A DNA stretch of 64,000 nt from Prolixibacteraceae bacterium. GTDB lineage: Bacteria; Bacteroidota; Bacteroidia; Bacteroidales; Prolixibacteraceae. The DNA lies in assembly GCA_019856515.1 (NCBI GenBank), contig CP082230.1, positions 2,170,001-2,234,000 of the forward strand, read 5' to 3'. How positions within the stretch are numbered: position 1 is the first letter of the stretch; every line of letters begins with the position of its first letter. Position numbers and translations under genes: made by a program. The notes under the pieces are model-generated. The model did no database searches. It had not been told where the DNA came from and saw only the letters and a list, made by a program, of their open reading frames with translations. Shown here piece after piece: positions 18,892 through 27,126 of the stretch.

Positions 18892-20139
18892 ATGGGTAAA
18901 GGAGAGGCATTATCAAAAATACTAACAGGCAAGGCTCCTATTGGTAAATATTCAACCACCAACTACAGAGTAGTTGACACTCCCACTACGGAAATAGTTG
19001 GTGAGATAAAGCGTTATGATGAAAGAGAAACAGGGTTTAACAAAGCTTTCAGAGGCGACTATGGAGAAAAACTGAGCGACTTCAGAACCAAAGAGAAGTC
19101 CTCACTCGATATGTCTATTATTAGCTACTTCTTTAAACAAGGAATGTTTCCAGGCATGAAAGGGAAAAAACCCAATGCAAAAGATGCAACAACCGACAAA
19201 ACAACTCCTGTTCCTCCAATGATGATGGATCGCAGTAAAGATCCCAATGCGGTGCCTCAACCGATACACCAAGACATAGCAGTAGTTTCACGACACATTA
19301 AGAGCTATGGAAATTTTATGGGTGCTGACTTAGTCGGAATCTGTGAAATACCTGATTATGCCTATTACAGTCATGACAAAGAGGGCAACCCTGTTGAAAA
19401 AAAATACAAATATGCCATATGTATCGTTGTCGACCAAGACTACGACACCCTTGACGCTTCAAACGGAAAAGATTGGATCTCTGCTGCCCAGAGCTACATG
19501 TCCTACTCTAAAGCTGCATTTACAGCTGAGGCAATGTCAAAATATATTAACGGTCTAGGCTTCGAAGCCAAAGACAATAACCTAATGGACTACCAAGTAG
19601 TCGTCGCACCTCTATTAGAACGTGCAGGAATAGGTGAAATGGGAAGATATGGAATTGTAATTAATCCTTCTCTCGGCAGTCGATTCAAAGCATCTGTCGT
19701 TCTTACCAACATGCAGATGCAAGTAGATAAACCCATTGAGTTTGGGGTACAGAAATTCTGTAAAGTATGTAAAAAATGTGCCATTGAATGTCCGTCTCAA
19801 TCTATTTCGAAATCTGACGAAAAGATTCTATACAATGGCTACAAGAAATACAGTTTCGATTATGACACTTGTACCAAATTTCGTCTGTCTAACCCAAACG
19901 GATCTAGTTGTGGGAACTGCATTAAAGTATGCCCATTCAACAAGGACAAAGGGTTCATCCACGATCTTGCTAGGTGGACCATAAGAACATTGCCCATCTT
20001 CAACCGTCTTATCGTGTGGGGCGATGATCTTATGGGATATGGTAAAGCCCGAACAGAAAAGAAATGGTGGTTTGATTTTAAATCACAAGAAATCAAAGAA
20101 CAGAATAACAATGAAGGGGTACCTTCATATACCAAGTAG
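18892..20139 (+). CDS. Reductive dehalogenase-like corrinoid/Fe-S protein, no Tat signal
   Basis: 415 aa with no signal peptide or twin-arginine motif, so probably cytoplasmic. The C-terminal half has two 4Fe-4S motifs: CKVCKKCAIECP from residue 290, and a CX12CX2CX3CP motif from Cys327 to the CP at 347-348. Upstream lies the nitroreductase-like, cobalamin-binding region of the RdhA/QueG superfamily (GADLVGICEIP, MSYSKAAFTAEAM, LLERAGIGEMGRYGIVINP). The order and spacing match RdhA more than the tRNA enzyme QueG. It shares blocks and the GYGKA...EK tail with the Tat-exported RdhA at 37058-38527. It is likely to catalyse reductive cleavage of a carbon-halogen bond, but the substrate cannot be told from sequence. 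The first 90 residues are poorly conserved. Confidence 0.78.
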   Translation: MGKGEALSKILTGKAPIGKYSTTNYRVVDTPTTEIVGEIKRYDERETGFNKAFRGDYGEKLSDFRTKEKSSLDMSIISYFFKQGMFPGMKGKKPNAKDATTDKTTPVPPMMMDRSKDPNAVPQPIHQDIAVVSRHIKSYGNFMGADLVGICEIPDYAYYSHDKEGNPVEKKYKYAICIVVDQDYDTLDASNGKDWISAAQSYMSYSKAAFTAEAMSKYINGLGFEAKDNNLMDYQVVVAPLLERAGIGEMGRYGIVINPSLGSRFKASVVLTNMQMQVDKPIEFGVQKFCKVCKKCAIECPSQSISKSDEKILYNGYKKYSFDYDTCTKFRLSNPNGSSCGNCIKVCPFNKDKGFIHDLARWTIRTLPIFNRLIVWGDDLMGYGKARTEKKWWFDFKSQEIKEQNNNEGVPSYTK

Positions 20140-20320
20140 CATCTTAAAATGAGTGACAAAGAGTTGCAAATATATTTTGTTTAACAAGGTAGGGAGTGAC
20201 AACATAGCCGTTCCCTTCAGTGATATTTTTTACGAACCATAAACAACATAAAACGTGAGGATTTTGCTCATCAATAGATGTAACGGGTATTACATATGAA
20301 TCATCGAAATTTCTTTATAA

Positions 20321-20572
20321 ATGTCTAAAACAAAAAGGATCAAAATATCGAGGCTGATCATCTCAAAACAGGTAGTATCTACAGCAATTAAGTTATCGAT
20401 TATCGTTGGAACGATTCTCGGTCTCATTAACCATGGAACCGACATCGTAAACAACACGCTTAGTTCAAAACAAATCTTACAGATAATGGTCACCTATCTG
20501 GTACCATATTCAGTTTCTACCTACTCTTCTATTAAATCTATTATGTGTTTCGAAAAAATTAACAGTGAATAA
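20321..20572 (+). CDS. Small two-helix membrane protein, NrtS-like
   Basis: 83 aa with two hydrophobic helices (VVSTAIKLSIIVGTILGLI and ILQIMVTYLVPYSVSTYSS). The GTILxLINxG segment and TYLVPYxVSTYxxI end resemble the NrtS family, small proteins implicated in nitrate/nitrite uptake. It lies 180 bp after the reductive-dehalogenase-like gene on the same strand, with no terminator between them, so co-transcription is possible. If it carries an anion here, nitrate or a halide are candidates; that is speculation. Confidence 0.6.
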   Translation: MSKTKRIKISRLIISKQVVSTAIKLSIIVGTILGLINHGTDIVNNTLSSKQILQIMVTYLVPYSVSTYSSIKSIMCFEKINSE

Positions 20573-20844
20573 ATAGCAGGTAGAGAGGATAGTTATAGTC
20601 CCGCTTAATCCAAACCAATTGTGGATCTTAGTTCTGATTTTTACGACAATGGTTAGACGTCCTTGTTTAAATGTAAGCCTGAGAATAAAGTATAGAATAA
20701 ACTACGTCAATATACTTAACTTCTTGTCCAGGACATATCATTAAAATAAAATGAACGACTTTGATTCATAATTGGTTTACCTTCAATATATATATACAAT
20801 AAATGATCGCAATACAATAAAATAGAGGCTAACAATCACCTTTA

Positions 20845-21495
20845 TTAACTCTGCTTCCAAGGACCAACCATACACGAAAAATAGACACTACCATAAAACA
20901 CATTCTTCACTGGATCATAAACCATTGCCCAGAAGCTTACCTCCTTTCCTTCCACTGGTTGCGCCCATGAAAAACAGTACGACTGCATCCCCTCAAAAAC
21001 ACCTTTAGCCCTACAACGTAACTTCTGCATAGTCGAACAGTCACCACTATCTATCCCATATCGCAACACCACCAAATACCCCTTGCGTAAGAAGCGATGA
21101 GTAACATTCACATCAATCTTCAAATGCACCCCATCATAAACCACATCTCCAAGAACCATCTGACTCTTTAACTCCTTGGACATCCTCACCTTCGAATAAT
21201 CGACATAAAGAGCTGGATACTCCCCAAAAATTGCCTCTTTAATAACATGCGACCGAGCTTGGTTAAAAGCCTGTCCGATACGAACTCCTCGCCTATACGA
21301 AATACGGATTACCTCCTTAAAACAACACAAAAACGCATTACATAAAACCATTCGCTTTCGCTGCTCCAGCTGTTTCGGCGTGGCAGTCCGAGAACTACAA
21401 TCTGGACGTGATCGAACCATTTGAACATTGTTCCTGTGGTAAAGAACCACATTTCCCACCAATCCACTTATCAGATTACCTTTCATTCGTGCCAT
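20845..21495 (-). CDS. DUF6266 family protein
   Basis: 216 aa starting MARMKGNLISGLVGNVVLYH, the short Gly-rich N-terminus of DUF6266, a Bacteroidota family of about 200-220 aa. After it comes RTATPKQLEQRKRMVLCNAF, then a beta-rich C-terminal half. There is no signal peptide and no catalytic motif. It is a diverged paralogue of the next gene (21608-22252), on the same strand with 112 bp between. DUF6266 genes are frequent in variable regions. The function is unknown. Confidence 0.75.
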   Translation of the reverse strand: MARMKGNLISGLVGNVVLYHRNNVQMVRSRPDCSSRTATPKQLEQRKRMVLCNAFLCCFKEVIRISYRRGVRIGQAFNQARSHVIKEAIFGEYPALYVDYSKVRMSKELKSQMVLGDVVYDGVHLKIDVNVTHRFLRKGYLVVLRYGIDSGDCSTMQKLRCRAKGVFEGMQSYCFSWAQPVEGKEVSFWAMVYDPVKNVFYGSVYFSCMVGPWKQS

Positions 21496-21607
21496 ATCAA
21501 TGCATTTTAAAGAATATCACTTGTCTTTAGAAGAGTACAAACATCATCTATATTGGGAGGCGCCCAATAGAAGCCCCCCAATAGATCATTAAAGAAAAAC
21601 ACAAGCA

Positions 21608-22252
21608 CTAAGCCTGCAACATACAATAAGTTGTATCAGAAATAGTTGCTAAGGTCGTAGAACGACGCAAACCATAAAATGCATATACATGCAACTTATG
21701 TCCCGCCATCTGCGATGTGATCATCAACTCGGCCGAAAGCTCTGTCGCCTTTGCCAAACTCACATACGATCGCATATACTTCATATCATCACGACAAATA
21801 AGCAGATGGACATACAGTGGTTCTTCATCCATGCGATCCAACTCCACATCAGACCAAGTAATCTCCAACAAACCATCCTCTTTCAAATCTAAAGTAAAAT
21901 CGCCCATCTGACACAAGGCCCCATTCGACAACTTCAACGAGGAATAATCCACCTCCACATGATCATCCTGATACTGGAAACAACCATGATTCGATTCAAA
22001 CGCAGCATTATAAACCGTCTGTGCATCCTTCTCAGGAAAAAAGCCAATCTCAACCAATCGGCGTGCTTTCGAGATAAAACGTGACGTCTGCTTAAAACAT
22101 GCTCGATGTTGCAATGCTTTCATCGAAACTTTCTTACTCTTTGGCATATCTGGCAACGATCTCATGAAATAGTTCCCCTTCCATCTAGAGCCAATAACAC
22201 TTCCCACTTTACCATTAAAACCGCCTAAAACACCTTTTCTAATACTACCCAT
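21608..22252 (-). CDS. DUF6266 family protein
   Basis: 214 aa, beginning MGSIRKGVLGGFNGKVGSVI then GSRWKGNYFMRSLPD, the hallmark start of DUF6266 (GGFxGKVGxVxGxxWKG). The middle helix HRACFKQTSRFISKARR and the C-terminal strands follow the family pattern. It is probably transcribed with 20845-21495 from the TAAGTTTG promoter box at 22290-22297. Nothing in the sequence shows what it does. Confidence 0.78.
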   Translation of the reverse strand: MGSIRKGVLGGFNGKVGSVIGSRWKGNYFMRSLPDMPKSKKVSMKALQHRACFKQTSRFISKARRLVEIGFFPEKDAQTVYNAAFESNHGCFQYQDDHVEVDYSSLKLSNGALCQMGDFTLDLKEDGLLEITWSDVELDRMDEEPLYVHLLICRDDMKYMRSYVSLAKATELSAELMITSQMAGHKLHVYAFYGLRRSTTLATISDTTYCMLQA

Positions 22253-22289
22253 AACATCTTTTTAATTAGATTATTACTAAACTTCAAAT

Positions 22290-22297
22290 CAAACTTA
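22290..22297 (-). promoter_or_regulatory. -7 box of the DUF6266 pair
   Basis: TAAGTTTG on the minus strand is a perfect TAnnTTTG element 38 bp before the 22252 start. TTG-containing sequence lies 16-20 bp further upstream (around 22314-22320), a plausible -33. Confidence 0.6.
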
Positions 22298-22340
22298 TCA
22301 GAAAAACAACCCCCAAACAAGCCTATCGTTTATGCCTGCG

Positions 22341-22380
22341 TGATTTTGCATGGTTTTGCGTGGTTTTACGCGATTTTGCA
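22341..22380 (+). repeat. Four 10-bp phased T-tract repeats
   Basis: Four consecutive decamers fit YGRTTTTRCR: TGATTTTGCA, TGGTTTTGCG, TGGTTTTACG, CGATTTTGCA. A T4 tract recurs every 10 bp, about one helical turn, which should give intrinsic curvature. It lies between the divergent DUF6266 and 22462 genes. Confidence 0.75.
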
Positions 22381-22461
22381 CCCCCTTAAAAGGCAACTTG
22401 CACCATCCTCCAAACGTTTCAATAATAGCACGTTCATTTAAATCACAAAAAACAGACTGTT

Positions 22462-22773
22462 ATGAAAAAAATTATCATGCTGTGTTGCTGTTTAGGACTT
22501 TACCCACAGCAAATCCACAACCAACCCTTACTCACATTTCAACTACATGCACAAACAGAGAAGAGCAAACACCAAACACAAGAAGCGAGCTACACACTTC
22601 CACCTCTACTAACATTTAAAATAGAGGCCCTCGAAAGTCGTATCCATGCCGAACTTAAAGGCCAACAACGACGGCTCGATGACCTGAAAAACCTCATCCA
22701 CATCGTCATCTCATTCCTCATTGGACTTGCAGGCTTTCTCATCTACGAAAAACGACACGAAAAATCATCCTAA
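22462..22773 (+). CDS. Small membrane protein with N-terminal signal and C-terminal helix
   Basis: 103 aa starting MKKIIMLCCCLGLYPQQ, a short Cys-rich hydrophobic N-terminus. A polar stretch follows, then a charged amphipathic segment (IEALESRIHAELKGQQRRLD) that could form a short coiled coil, and a C-terminal transmembrane helix (LIHIVISFLIGLAGFLIYEK). No family is recognised. The coiled coil plus single helix resembles small phage or element-associated membrane proteins. It has a strong terminator directly downstream. Confidence 0.55.
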   Translation: MKKIIMLCCCLGLYPQQIHNQPLLTFQLHAQTEKSKHQTQEASYTLPPLLTFKIEALESRIHAELKGQQRRLDDLKNLIHIVISFLIGLAGFLIYEKRHEKSS

Positions 22774-22779
22774 AACACC

Positions 22780-22812
22780 AAAAGAGATGTCCTCACAGCA
22801 TCTCTTTTTTTA
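22780..22812 (+). terminator. Rho-independent terminator after the 22462 gene
   Basis: AAAAGAGATG (22780-22789) pairs with CATCTCTTTT (22799-22808) across a 9-nt loop, followed by more T. Confidence 0.88.
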
Positions 22813-23181
22813 TCTCCAAAACCACTATTTAGACTAAATAAACTTACCAAAAATGTTAATAGTATATATAAGGGTATAGTACCGTCCAAACCTTATTTAG
22901 AATCCCCTACAAAATCTGCTGAGATGAAATTCACGCTTAACCTTGTACTCTCTCCATTGATTTTGATGTCTTATAGACAATAACATTTTTTAATTTAAAA
23001 GAAACTTGTATTAAAGTATCATTCCATACTATACTCTAATATGCATCTATTTCATTTATTAACATTTACACACATACAGAATTATTAGAACTAAGAAGAT
23101 AAAAAATAGTTTGAACTGCATTGTATTTGCAGAGCAAACAAGAGAACATAACAATAATTAGTAATATTTATAATCTTATTT
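22813..23181. other. AT-rich intergenic region
   Basis: About 370 bp with stops in all frames and no gene or repeat that I can support. It ends in the promoter region of the 23257 gene. Confidence 0.5.
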
Positions 23182-23189
23182 TATATTTG
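23182..23189 (+). promoter_or_regulatory. -7 box of the outer membrane barrel gene
   Basis: TATATTTG matches TAnnTTTG and lies 67 bp before the 23257 start codon. The -33 position has no clear TTTG. Confidence 0.5.
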
Positions 23190-23256
23190 TCAAACAATTA
23201 GATGAGCGATCATTTAGGTAATCAACAACAAACAATAATCAATCTATTTAAAAAAG

Positions 23257-23898
23257 ATGAAAAATTTAACAACACTTTTAACTCTTACATGTCTATTAGT
23301 TCTTTCAATCCAAGTAAAAGCACAAAACAACAACCACTTCAGCATAAAAGGTGGTGTTAACTTTAGCCAATTATCAAATGAAGTAAATGGGCTAGAAAGC
23401 AAAAATCGTACAGGATTCCATTTAGGAGCAACGTATAATGTGTATCTCAACAATATCAGGCTACAACCAGGACTAGTATTTGTTCAAAGAGGAGGAAAAT
23501 TAGAACTTTCCAATGAACTACAAAGAGCTATAAATAACAATAACACAGCAGAATTTAAACTAAACTATTTAGATATTCCACTAAATGTTAGTGTTAAGAT
23601 TGCGAATCTTTCATCAAATAATGATGGGTTGTATCTTTTTGTAGAGCCTACAGCAAGTATCTGTCTTTCAGGAAAATTAAAAGAAGCAGGAGAATCAAAG
23701 GATTTAAATATTGGATCGGACAATACGGATAATATAAAAGCCTTTGATTTCGGAGTTAAGTTAGGAGCTTCAATCAAAATTGGAAGCTTCGAACCATATA
23801 TTGGATACAATTTTGGATTAACAAACATCAATAATGATGACAGCAAAGTCAAAAATAAAGGATTATATCTTGGTCTAGCCGTAGCTCTAGGCAAATAG
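23257..23898 (+). CDS. Outer membrane beta-barrel protein (PorT/OMP_b-brl_2-like)
   Basis: 213 aa with signal peptide MKNLTTLLTLTCLLVLSIQV, cleaved after KAQ. The mature protein starts HFSIKGGVNFSQLS and shows alternating amphipathic strands (GFHLGATYNVYLNNIRLQPG, LNYLDIPLNVSVKI, LYLFVEPTAS, VKLGASIKIGSFEPYIGYNF) ending in LGLAVALGK. This is the small 8-strand outer membrane barrel family common in Bacteroidota. The function of individual members is usually unknown. It is monocistronic, with its own promoter box and a strong terminator. Confidence 0.85.
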   Translation: MKNLTTLLTLTCLLVLSIQVKAQNNNHFSIKGGVNFSQLSNEVNGLESKNRTGFHLGATYNVYLNNIRLQPGLVFVQRGGKLELSNELQRAINNNNTAEFKLNYLDIPLNVSVKIANLSSNNDGLYLFVEPTASICLSGKLKEAGESKDLNIGSDNTDNIKAFDFGVKLGASIKIGSFEPYIGYNFGLTNINNDDSKVKNKGLYLGLAVALGK

Positions 23899-23930
23899 AA
23901 TCACTTATTGACAATACAATAGCACTTCTT

Positions 23931-23968
23931 AAAGCACTGTAGATTATATAATCTACGGTGCTTTTTTT
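23931..23968 (+). terminator. Rho-independent terminator of the barrel gene
   Basis: AAAGCACTGTAGATTATA pairs with the inverted TATAATCTACGGTGCTTT (one G-T wobble), followed by TTTTTTT. Confidence 0.92.
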
Positions 23969-24204
23969 ATATCCAAGCGATACCGTCCTATTTCATCCGA
24001 TTCAAAGATCTCATCGAAAACAGGAACACGGACATAATGACATTTCATCTAGAACAGCATACGAGAAAAGCTCACCCACATAGAAGCAGCCACTCTAGTC
24101 TTATGCAAACTCCTCCAAAGACACCAACCATCCACAAAGGACCGATTTATTTCAACCCTTATCCCTATCTCTTTGTTTGAATAGAATAATAATTTTAAAA
24201 TAGC

Positions 24205-25569
24205 ATGTTTATGGAGCAGATTGTAAAACCTCTTATGAACCATAAAACTAAAATTAACACCCTTCTAACGAGATCAAATCAAGTCAAGATTCCTGAGATC
24301 CCCATTCATAAACTCTCCAGAAATGAGTTAAAAGAGTATATGAACAGCATCGAAGCTCACGAAAGAGAGAGTGCAATTCAAGACTTCAAAGAGATGCTTC
24401 TTAACGAAGATGGAGATCCCAATGAGATATTGAGAAATCATCGTGAAGAGATAAAACAAGAGATCCTTTGTTGCCTCTTCAAAGAGGTAAACCTTGTCTA
24501 TCTTTTTGCCAAACCCAAAGGAGGTGAGGTTCACTTTATTTTCGAGATACGGTATCTACTTTCAAACGATAACGACATACAACACCTACGAAGATATTAC
24601 CAACTCATTCAACTCTACGAATGCTGCTCCAACAACCCTATATACCAAGGATTAATAATACTCCATCCTCTGTATATACGGCTCAAAAAACTATTTGAGC
24701 TGGTAATGAACAAAAAGGAGTTATTCCACACCCCTGTAATCTTCTGGAGATACACACTCTTGTTGACTCTGAGTCATGAACAGTCATTACGAAACACCCA
24801 AGCTATTTTAGACACATTAAACCAAGAGCTATCTAAAAATCAAGACCCCTATAAACTCATTCAATTGATCAACCAACAACTTCAATCCGACCTGAATCAA
24901 GCCATACAAGACCACATATATAGATTGAGATACTACAGTCAAACATACAGTAGAGAGTGGTTTAGAAACATCAAATCCAACCTTGTGATACTTTGTAGTA
25001 TCACCCAATATAAGATCTTTACCAGTAGAGATCATGCATTGATCATATCTATTCGTAAGTTCAATCAGTCCTTCTTCAAAAAAATAAAGAAATTACAAAA
25101 ACAGAGCAAAAAAGAGGAACATGTTGTAGAACAAACTAAACCCAAAGAGGTGAAAATTACAATCCCCTTTCTCATGTTACGGAAAATCAATTACAACCAT
25201 TTCAGCAGACTGCAAGACGATCTTAAGAACAATCAGCTTGCCAAGCCAACATTCCTCCAACTAAAAAACCTTTTCAGCGAGCAGAAACTACAAAAACCAA
25301 TCATATGGACAGGATCATGCAAAGACCTAAAAACGTTCATTATCACCCTCAAAGAGAAACATATCATTCACACCGAGGCCAAAGGATACTGGGAAAAGAT
25401 ATGCTCCAATTTCAAATATGTAGACGAAAGCACACCAACAACAAAAAACAAATCGTACTTCTTCACACCTACGCAGATAAACGGATGTAAAAGTCCAACC
25501 AGAGAGCGCAAAAAACTATTTGAAAATATCTGCGATCAAATCCTCGAAGAAAGCGAAACCATCAAATAG
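24205..25569 (+). CDS. Protein of unknown function, 454 aa
   Basis: I do not recognise a named family with confidence. The protein is almost wholly helical, basic and soluble, with no signal peptide. The N-terminal 300 aa are Leu/Gln/Asn-rich helices; a Lys-rich linker follows at about 290-320 (KKIKKLQKQSKKEEHVVEQ). The C-terminal part contains KPIIWTGSCKDLKTFIITL and then ENICDQIL. A similar W(T)G-x4-L-x2-F-I motif occurs in Bacteroidota proteins carried on integrated elements. An alternative start is the ATG at 24211 (MEQIVK). Sense-strand composition is C-rich and G-poor, like other + strand genes in this segment. It is followed at once by a GC-rich inverted-repeat array. Confidence 0.6.
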   Translation: MFMEQIVKPLMNHKTKINTLLTRSNQVKIPEIPIHKLSRNELKEYMNSIEAHERESAIQDFKEMLLNEDGDPNEILRNHREEIKQEILCCLFKEVNLVYLFAKPKGGEVHFIFEIRYLLSNDNDIQHLRRYYQLIQLYECCSNNPIYQGLIILHPLYIRLKKLFELVMNKKELFHTPVIFWRYTLLLTLSHEQSLRNTQAILDTLNQELSKNQDPYKLIQLINQQLQSDLNQAIQDHIYRLRYYSQTYSREWFRNIKSNLVILCSITQYKIFTSRDHALIISIRKFNQSFFKKIKKLQKQSKKEEHVVEQTKPKEVKITIPFLMLRKINYNHFSRLQDDLKNNQLAKPTFLQLKNLFSEQKLQKPIIWTGSCKDLKTFIITLKEKHIIHTEAKGYWEKICSNFKYVDESTPTTKNKSYFFTPTQINGCKSPTRERKKLFENICDQILEESETIK

Positions 25570-25571
25570 CA

Positions 25572-25835
25572 TCAACCACTGGGAACATTGCCACAGGAGA
25601 GCATCAACCGCTGGGAACGCTGAGCTCCGCTCGGCATCGTATTGCAGGAGAGTGACAACATGGGTATTCTCCACGGGGTATTGCCCCACGATGCCGAGAG
25701 CCAAGAGAGCAACAACCACTGGGAACGCTGAGCTCCGCTCGGCATCGTATTACAAGAGAGCCACAACACAAGTATTCTCCATGGGATATTGTCGCACGAT
25801 GCCGAGCGGAGCTCAGCGTTCCCAGCCGTTGTCCC
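25572..25835. repeat. GC-rich inverted-repeat array 1
   Basis: Contains arms of about 29 bp of the type GGGAACGCTGAGCTCCGCTC + GGCATCGT and its reverse complement, separated by spacers with the phrase GAGAGCCACAACA...AAGTATTCTCC. Left arms lie at about 25612 and 25722, a shortened right arm at about 25692 and a full right arm at about 25797. A degenerate left fragment (GGGAACATTGCCACAGGAGA) opens the array. The arms are about 60% G+C in an AT-rich genome. The same unit occurs at 29885-30455 and 32930-33255. Confidence 0.85.
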
Positions 25836-25852
25836 ATTCTTGCACTTCAATC

Positions 25853-25898
25853 ATATCCGTGGGAATCCGTCCAATCCGTGGCTATATTTCTATCCCCT
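25853..25898 (+). repeat. Short dispersed repeat (AATCCGTCCAATCCGTGGC type)
   Basis: AATCCGTCCAATCCGTGGCT followed by ATATTTC recurs almost unchanged around 32502-32528, where it lies inside a longer repeat. It directly follows array 1. Confidence 0.6.
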
Positions 25899-26238
25899 TC
25901 ACTTTAAGAGCAACAATAGTATTAAAAATGTTAAATAAGAAAGACTACATATGATCCACCTCTGAACACACACACCTACGAAACAATAAACATATATGTC
26001 ATTTAAAATTCAATTTAAAACATAAACACTTGATAAATCTTAAAAAATGACACAGAAAAATTCATAAAAACAAATAATTGCTACAAGCAATAGCCCAATA
26101 ATACCGAATCAAATCGATAAATACTACAATTAACCGCTTATTAGCACCTTAAAACAACAAATATTAATTTATGAATAAACAACACAACACAATTATGAAT
26201 AACATAATATTACAAGACAAATATTAACTATTTTTACA
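25899..26238. other. A-rich intergenic region
   Basis: About 340 bp of very A/T-rich sequence before the first duplicated lipoprotein gene. No gene, hairpin or clear consensus promoter is seen. Confidence 0.5.
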
Positions 26239-26901
26239 ATGAAAAAATTAAACGTACTATTTATCCTATTTATCACACTATTCTCCTGTTCTAAGGAAAA
26301 AGAGTTTATAACTCCTAAAATGCCTGGGTCCTTATTTGGATTCTACAAATTAGTTGGAATACAAAATGATCCTCATATGTCAGACAACAATCGAGATGGA
26401 AAGATCGAAGATATGTATACCGAATATACAACCGGACCCTTCAATCTGTTTCGCGTAAACGAGAGTGTAAACTTTTTAAGTATCTCTCAAGATTATGATG
26501 GGACAAAATTCTCTGACGACTACTTCACTTTCTCATTTACATCTCCAGGGCAATTAGAAGATATACACCCAGTATCAAGTCCTTCATATCTCCCTGTATT
26601 CAGACTGTGGTATACCACAGCAAGTTCTGATCTTAACTACGATTACGCTGACAAAACCAAACTGAGTTTTAAACGCATTGGTCAAAAAGAGGCAAGTCAG
26701 AACAAATATGGATCTATTTATGAGATTACCTGTAAAAATAGTATAGTTTTTATTACGATCTACTCCTACTACTACAATCAAGAAAAAGACAGAGCGGATC
26801 TGATACCCATAACACTTATCTACAAACATTTGGGAGACGACTACACTAAAGTAATAGAAGTAGCTAAAACAGTTAAGCTGGAACCTGGAGATATAGACTA
26901 G
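26239..26901 (+). CDS. Lipoprotein of unknown function (duplicate 1)
   Basis: 220 aa; signal MKKLNVLFILFITLFSC with lipobox LFSC and lipidated Cys17. The mature domain has acidic, Tyr-rich sequence (SDNNRDGKIEDMYTEYTTG; LNYDYADKTKLSFKRIG; NSIVFITIYSYYY). The pattern looks like the small beta-sandwich lipocalin-like lipoproteins of Bacteroidota, but I cannot name a family. It is about 85% identical to the 27936-28598 product, with differences concentrated in residues 30-95, while the C-terminal half is almost unchanged. It precedes a truncated clostripain gene by 30 bp, mirroring the intact pair downstream. Confidence 0.75.
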   Translation: MKKLNVLFILFITLFSCSKEKEFITPKMPGSLFGFYKLVGIQNDPHMSDNNRDGKIEDMYTEYTTGPFNLFRVNESVNFLSISQDYDGTKFSDDYFTFSFTSPGQLEDIHPVSSPSYLPVFRLWYTTASSDLNYDYADKTKLSFKRIGQKEASQNKYGSIYEITCKNSIVFITIYSYYYNQEKDRADLIPITLIYKHLGDDYTKVIEVAKTVKLEPGDID

Positions 26902-27060
26902 TTCTCAATAATTAATTAATCATATACAAAAATGAAACACCTCCTATTTATCCTCATTGCTACTATATGCTTCAGCTGCAAGCAATCAGAAAGCCTTAAA
27001 CCACAAGCCAGCGAGACATTAGTAATCTATATGGCAGCGGATAATGACCTCAAAGGCAAC
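26239..27060 (+). repeat. Duplicated segment, copy 1 (lipoprotein gene plus 5' end of clostripain gene)
   Basis: This segment aligns with 27936-28757 at a constant offset of 1697 bp. The second half (about 26600-27060) is nearly identical, while the first half of the lipoprotein gene carries clustered differences. The homology ends abruptly after AAAGGCAA in the clostripain gene. Confidence 0.9.
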
Positions 27061-27126
27061 AGCAACTGGATCAAACCCAACGAGAATAGTATTTACAAAA
27101 CCCATAGAAGAGGTATATGCCATTAG
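26932..27126 (+). pseudogene. Truncated clostripain-family gene (5' end only)
   Basis: The first 43 codons match the intact clostripain gene at 28629 almost base for base (lipoprotein signal with Cys16, then LVIYMAADNDLKGN). After codon 43 the sequence switches to unrelated DNA and the frame stops after 64 codons. The catalytic His and Cys are missing, so it cannot be an active protease. The break marks the end of the duplicated segment. The frame of the 275-codon sequence that follows (27044-27871) runs across the junction in another frame. Confidence 0.8.

Noticed and set aside
18892..20139. The 415-aa Fe-S protein as epoxyqueuosine reductase QueG
   Set aside because: The CX12CX2CX3CP second cluster, the GVxKFCKxCKKCA phrase and similarity to the Tat RdhA favour a dehalogenase; QueG usually has a C-terminal HEAT-like domain that is missing.
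25520..25954. Open frames on both strands through repeat array 1 (and similar ones at 29800-30538)
   Set aside because: The translated text (for example GNAELRSAS, GTLSSARH) is just the inverted repeat read in different frames; it recurs on both strands and overlaps real gene ends.
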